DNA from: Rattus norvegicus
Lineage: Eukaryota > Chordata > Mammalia > Rodentia > Muridae
Length of the DNA stretch: 64,000 nt
Direction of reading: 5' to 3'
NCBI RefSeq assembly: GCF_036323735.1
Contig: NC_086029.1
Coordinates: forward strand, 11,083,816-11,147,815
Part shown: piece after piece, positions 61,501 through 64,000 of the stretch
Position numbering within the stretch: the first letter of the stretch is position 1
Layout: each line of letters starts with the position of its first letter
Notes under the pieces: generated by a model
The model's database searches: none
Told to the model about the DNA's origin: nothing
The model's input: only the letters and a program-made list of their open reading frames with translations
Position numbers and translations under genes: made by a program

Positions 61501-64000
61501 TGTAATATGTGTACTTTTAAAGATTTATAAAAATTTGGTGAGCCGAATCTGAGTAACATGGTGAATTCGGTTAGTTCCCAATAGGCCGCAGTAGTAATAA
61601 GTGGACTGTTCGGGATATAGAAAAATTTTCACGAATGGAATCAAAATTTCTAGGCGAATTCAGTGAGTTCCCAAAGGGACATGCTTGTATGAGTTTGCTT
61701 TTCATTATCGAGCAACATTTTAAGGAACGGAATCCAAGTATCATGGTGAATTGAGTAGGTTCCCAATAGGATTCGCATGTAATAAGCTTGTTATTCAAGA
61801 TAGAGCAACGTTTTAACGAACTGAAACACTGTTTCTTTGTGAATTCAGTTAGTTCCTAGTAGCCTGCTCTTGTAATATGTGTACTTTTAAAGATTTATAA
61901 AAATTTGGTGAGCCGAATCTGAGTAACATGGTGAATTCGGTTAGTTCCCAATAGGCCGCAGTACTTATAAGTGGACTGTTCGGGATATAGAAAAATTTTC
62001 ACGAATGGAATCAAAATTTCTAGGCGAATTCAGTGAGTTCCCAATGGGACATGCTTGTATGAGTTTGCTTTTCAATATCGAGCAACATTTTAAGGAACGG
62101 AATCCAAGTATCATGGTGAATTGAGTAGGTTCCCAATAGGATTCGCATGTAATAAGCTTGTTATTCAAGATAGAGCAACATTTTAACGAACTGAAACACT
62201 GTTTCTTTGTGAATTCAGTTAGTTCCTAGTAGCCTGCTCTTGTAATATGTGTACTTTTAAAGATTTATAAAAATTTGGTGAGCCGAATCTGAGTAACTTG
62301 GTGAATTCGGTTAGTTCCCAATAGGCCGCAGTAGTAATAAGTGGACTGTTCGGGATATAGAAAAATTTTCACGAATGGAGTCAAAATTTCTAGGCGAATT
62401 CAGTGAGTTCCCAATGGGACATGCTTGTATGAGTTTGCTTTTCAATATCGAGCAACATTTTAAGGAACGGAATCCAAGTATCATGGTGAATTGAGTAGGT
62501 TCCCAATAGCATTCGCATGTAATAAGCTTGTTATTCAAGATAGAGCAACGTTTTAACGAACTGAAACACTGTTTCTTTGTGAATTCACTTAGTTCCTAGT
62601 AGCCTGCTCTTGTAATATGTGTACTTTTAAAGATTTATAAAAATTTGGTGAGCCGAATCTGAGTAACATGGTGAATTCGGTTAGTTCCCAATAGGCCGCA
62701 GTAGTAATAAGTGGACTGTTCGGGATATAGAATAATTTTCACGAATGGAATCAAAATTTCTAGGCGAATTCAGTGAGTGCCCAATGGACATGCTTGTATG
62801 AGTTTGCTTTTCAATATCGAGCAACATTTTAAGGAACGGAATCCAAGTATCATGGTGAATTGAGTAGGTTCCCTATAGGATTCGCATGTAATAAGCTTGT
62901 TATTCAAGATAGAGCAACGTTTTAACGAACTGAAACACTGTTTCTTTGTGAATTCAGTTAGTTCCTAGTAGCCTGCTCTTGTAATATGTGTACTTTTAAA
63001 GATTTATAAAAATTTGGTGAGCCGAATCTGAGTAACATGGTGAATTCGGTTTGTTCCCAATAGACCGCAGTAGTAATAAGTGGACTGTTCGGGATATAGA
63101 AAAATTTTCACGAATGGAGTCAAAATTTCTAGGCGAATTCAGTGAGTTCCCAATGGGACATGCTTGTATGGGTTTGCTTTTCATTATCGAGCAACATTTT
63201 AAGGAACGGAATCCAAGTATCATGGTGAATTGAGTGGTGCAAAATAGGATTCGCATGTAATAAGCTTGTTATTCAAGATAGAGCAACGTTTTAACGAACT
63301 GAAACACTGTTTCTTTGTGAATTCACTTAGTTCCTAGTAGCCTGCTCTTGTAATATGTGTACTTTTAAAGATTTATAAAAATTTGGTGAGCCGAATCTGA
63401 GTAACATGGTGAATTCGGTTAGTTCCCAAAAGGCCGCAGTAGTTATAAGTGGACTGTTCGGGATATAGAAAAATTTTCACGAATGGAATCAAAATTTCTA
63501 GGCGAATTCAGTGAGTTCCCAATGGGACATGCTTGTATGAGTTTGCTTTTCATTATCGAGCAACATTTTAAGGAACGGAATCCAAGTATCATGGTGAATT
63601 GAGTAGGTTCCCAATAGGATTCGCATGTAATAAGCTTGTAATTCAAGATAGAGCAACGTTTTAACGAACTGAAACACTGTTTCTTTGTGAATTCAGTTAG
63701 TTCCTAGTAGCCTGCTCTTGTAATATGTGTACTTTTAAAGATTTATAAAAATTTGGTGAGCCGAAACTGAGTAACATGGTGAATTCGGTTAGTTCCCAAT
63801 AGGCCGCAGTAGTAATAAGTGGACTGTTCGGGATATAGAAAAATTTTCACGAATGGAATCAACATTTCTAGGCGAATTGAGTGAGTTCCCAATGGGACAT
63901 GCTTGTATGAGTTTGCTTTTCATTATCGAGCAACATTTTAAGGAACGGAATCCAAGTATCATGGTGAATTGAGTAGGTTCCCAATAGGATTCGCATGTAA
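58534..64000. repeat. Right-hand satellite monomers without clear HOR (about 15 copies)
   Basis: The monomers remain in phase and orientation, but I find no block repeating in order within this stretch. They carry more private changes than the HOR regions, for example TGTTCGCGGTATAG near 59029, a 2-bp loss in CATGTAAAAGC near 61408, CAATAGCATTCGC near 62504, TGAGTGGTGCAAAATAGG near 63231 and CCGAAACTGAG near 63761. Some resemble HOR types elsewhere: 62612-62960 has the short GTGCCCAATGGACATG form, and the terminal partial monomer from 63711 has GAATCAACATTTC with GAATTGAGTGAG, like 4447-4815. The array continues past the window end. Confidence 0.75.

Larger units (their letters stand above)
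1..64000. repeat. Tandem satellite array, 370-bp monomers; rat satellite I type
   Basis: The whole window is a head-to-tail array of about 173 monomers of 367-374 bp, with most junctions exactly 369 or 370 bp apart. All copies have the same orientation, and the only foreign DNA is at 49547-49675. Landmarks recurring in every monomer are CCTGCTCTTGTAATATG at the chosen monomer start, AGTGGACTGTTCGGGATATA about 110 bp in, ATGGGACATGCTTGTATG near 180 and TAATAAGCTTGTTATTC near 290. The 370-bp length, the four 92/93-bp subunits, the EcoRI/HindIII pattern and the rodent ID SINE agree with rat satellite I, which is centromeric/pericentromeric heterochromatin. Family identification is from memory; comparison with a curated rat satellite I consensus would settle it. 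No gene, unique sequence, inversion or N gap is seen. Confidence 0.95.

Noticed and set aside
78..63646. Recurring minus-strand open reading frames of 60-107 codons in almost every monomer, with similar plus-strand frames of 60-65 codons
   Set aside because: They recur with the 370-bp period and differ mainly by the frameshifting indels and stop-creating variants of the monomers. Substitutions fall without regard to codon position, no ribosome context or splice structure is visible, and frames run through subunit boundaries. They are by-products of low stop density in a tandem satellite.
1..64000. CRISPR array or bacterial repeat system
   Set aside because: The units are 370 bp with no unique spacers between short repeats, there are no cas-like genes, and the sequence carries a rodent SINE.
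1..64000. CENP-B box (consensus NTTCGNNNNANNCGGGN) in the monomer
   Set aside because: The TTCG-containing segments (ATTCGGTTAGTTCCC, GTTCGGGATATAG) lack the spaced A and CGGG. I found no match on either strand of the typical monomer, although rare variants were not checked exhaustively.
1..64000. Coding tandem-repeat protein (giant repetitive gene)
   Set aside because: The 370-bp period is not a multiple of three, so a frame cannot persist across monomers, and stops occur in all frames in every monomer.
1..64000. A novel gene system or mobile island hidden between repeats
   Set aside because: Reading the monomer phase from start to end leaves no unexplained stretch longer than about 130 bp, and that one is the ID insertion.

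Overview
This window is a block of mammalian centromeric/pericentromeric satellite DNA and contains no protein-coding gene that I can support. All of it, apart from one small insertion, is a head-to-tail tandem array of an AT-rich monomer of about 370 bp (36% G+C, counted by hand on the first monomer). There are roughly 173 copies, all in the same orientation. Each monomer is built from four diverged subunits of about 92-93 bp, each starting around a GAATT(C/G) and followed by a TTCC(C/T)A-type block. There are three EcoRI sites and one HindIII site per monomer. This architecture matches rat (Rattus norvegicus) satellite I, the classical 370-bp satellite made of 92/93-bp units. The species call is supported independently by the only interruption of the array: a reverse-oriented rodent ID (BC1/tRNA-Ala-derived) SINE at 49556-49670, of a type abundant in rat. 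The identification is from recognition, not from a database search.

The array is organised into higher-order repeats (HORs), in which multi-monomer blocks are duplicated with shared diagnostic variants. The layout is as follows. 1-1480 is a short block of pentamer-type monomers. 1481-9253 is 'segment A', a run of distinguishable monomers. 9254-16651 holds four copies of a five-monomer HOR (1849/1850 bp) with a ten-monomer superperiod (3699 bp). 16652-24420 is 'segment B', a second copy of segment A differing by whole-monomer gains and losses. 24421-37354 is a ten-monomer HOR of 3696 bp (two full copies, one nine-monomer copy and a six-monomer partial copy). 37355-39938 is a transition. 39939-48796 holds two copies of a 12-monomer HOR (4429 bp), each with an internal tetramer duplication (1477 bp). 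48797-49536 is two monomers, followed by the ID insertion. 49676-55211 is a seven- and eight-monomer duplicate pair. 55582-58533 is a copy of 48060-50783 that lacks the ID element. 58534-64000 contains less ordered monomers.

There is no gene network. What can be read is the history of the array: unequal exchange in register with the 370-bp monomer, leaving chimeric monomers at deletion junctions, local amplification of HORs, and one L1-type retroposition after at least one round of duplication. Short open reading frames recur every 370 bp on the minus strand, but they follow from the repetition and are not annotated as genes.
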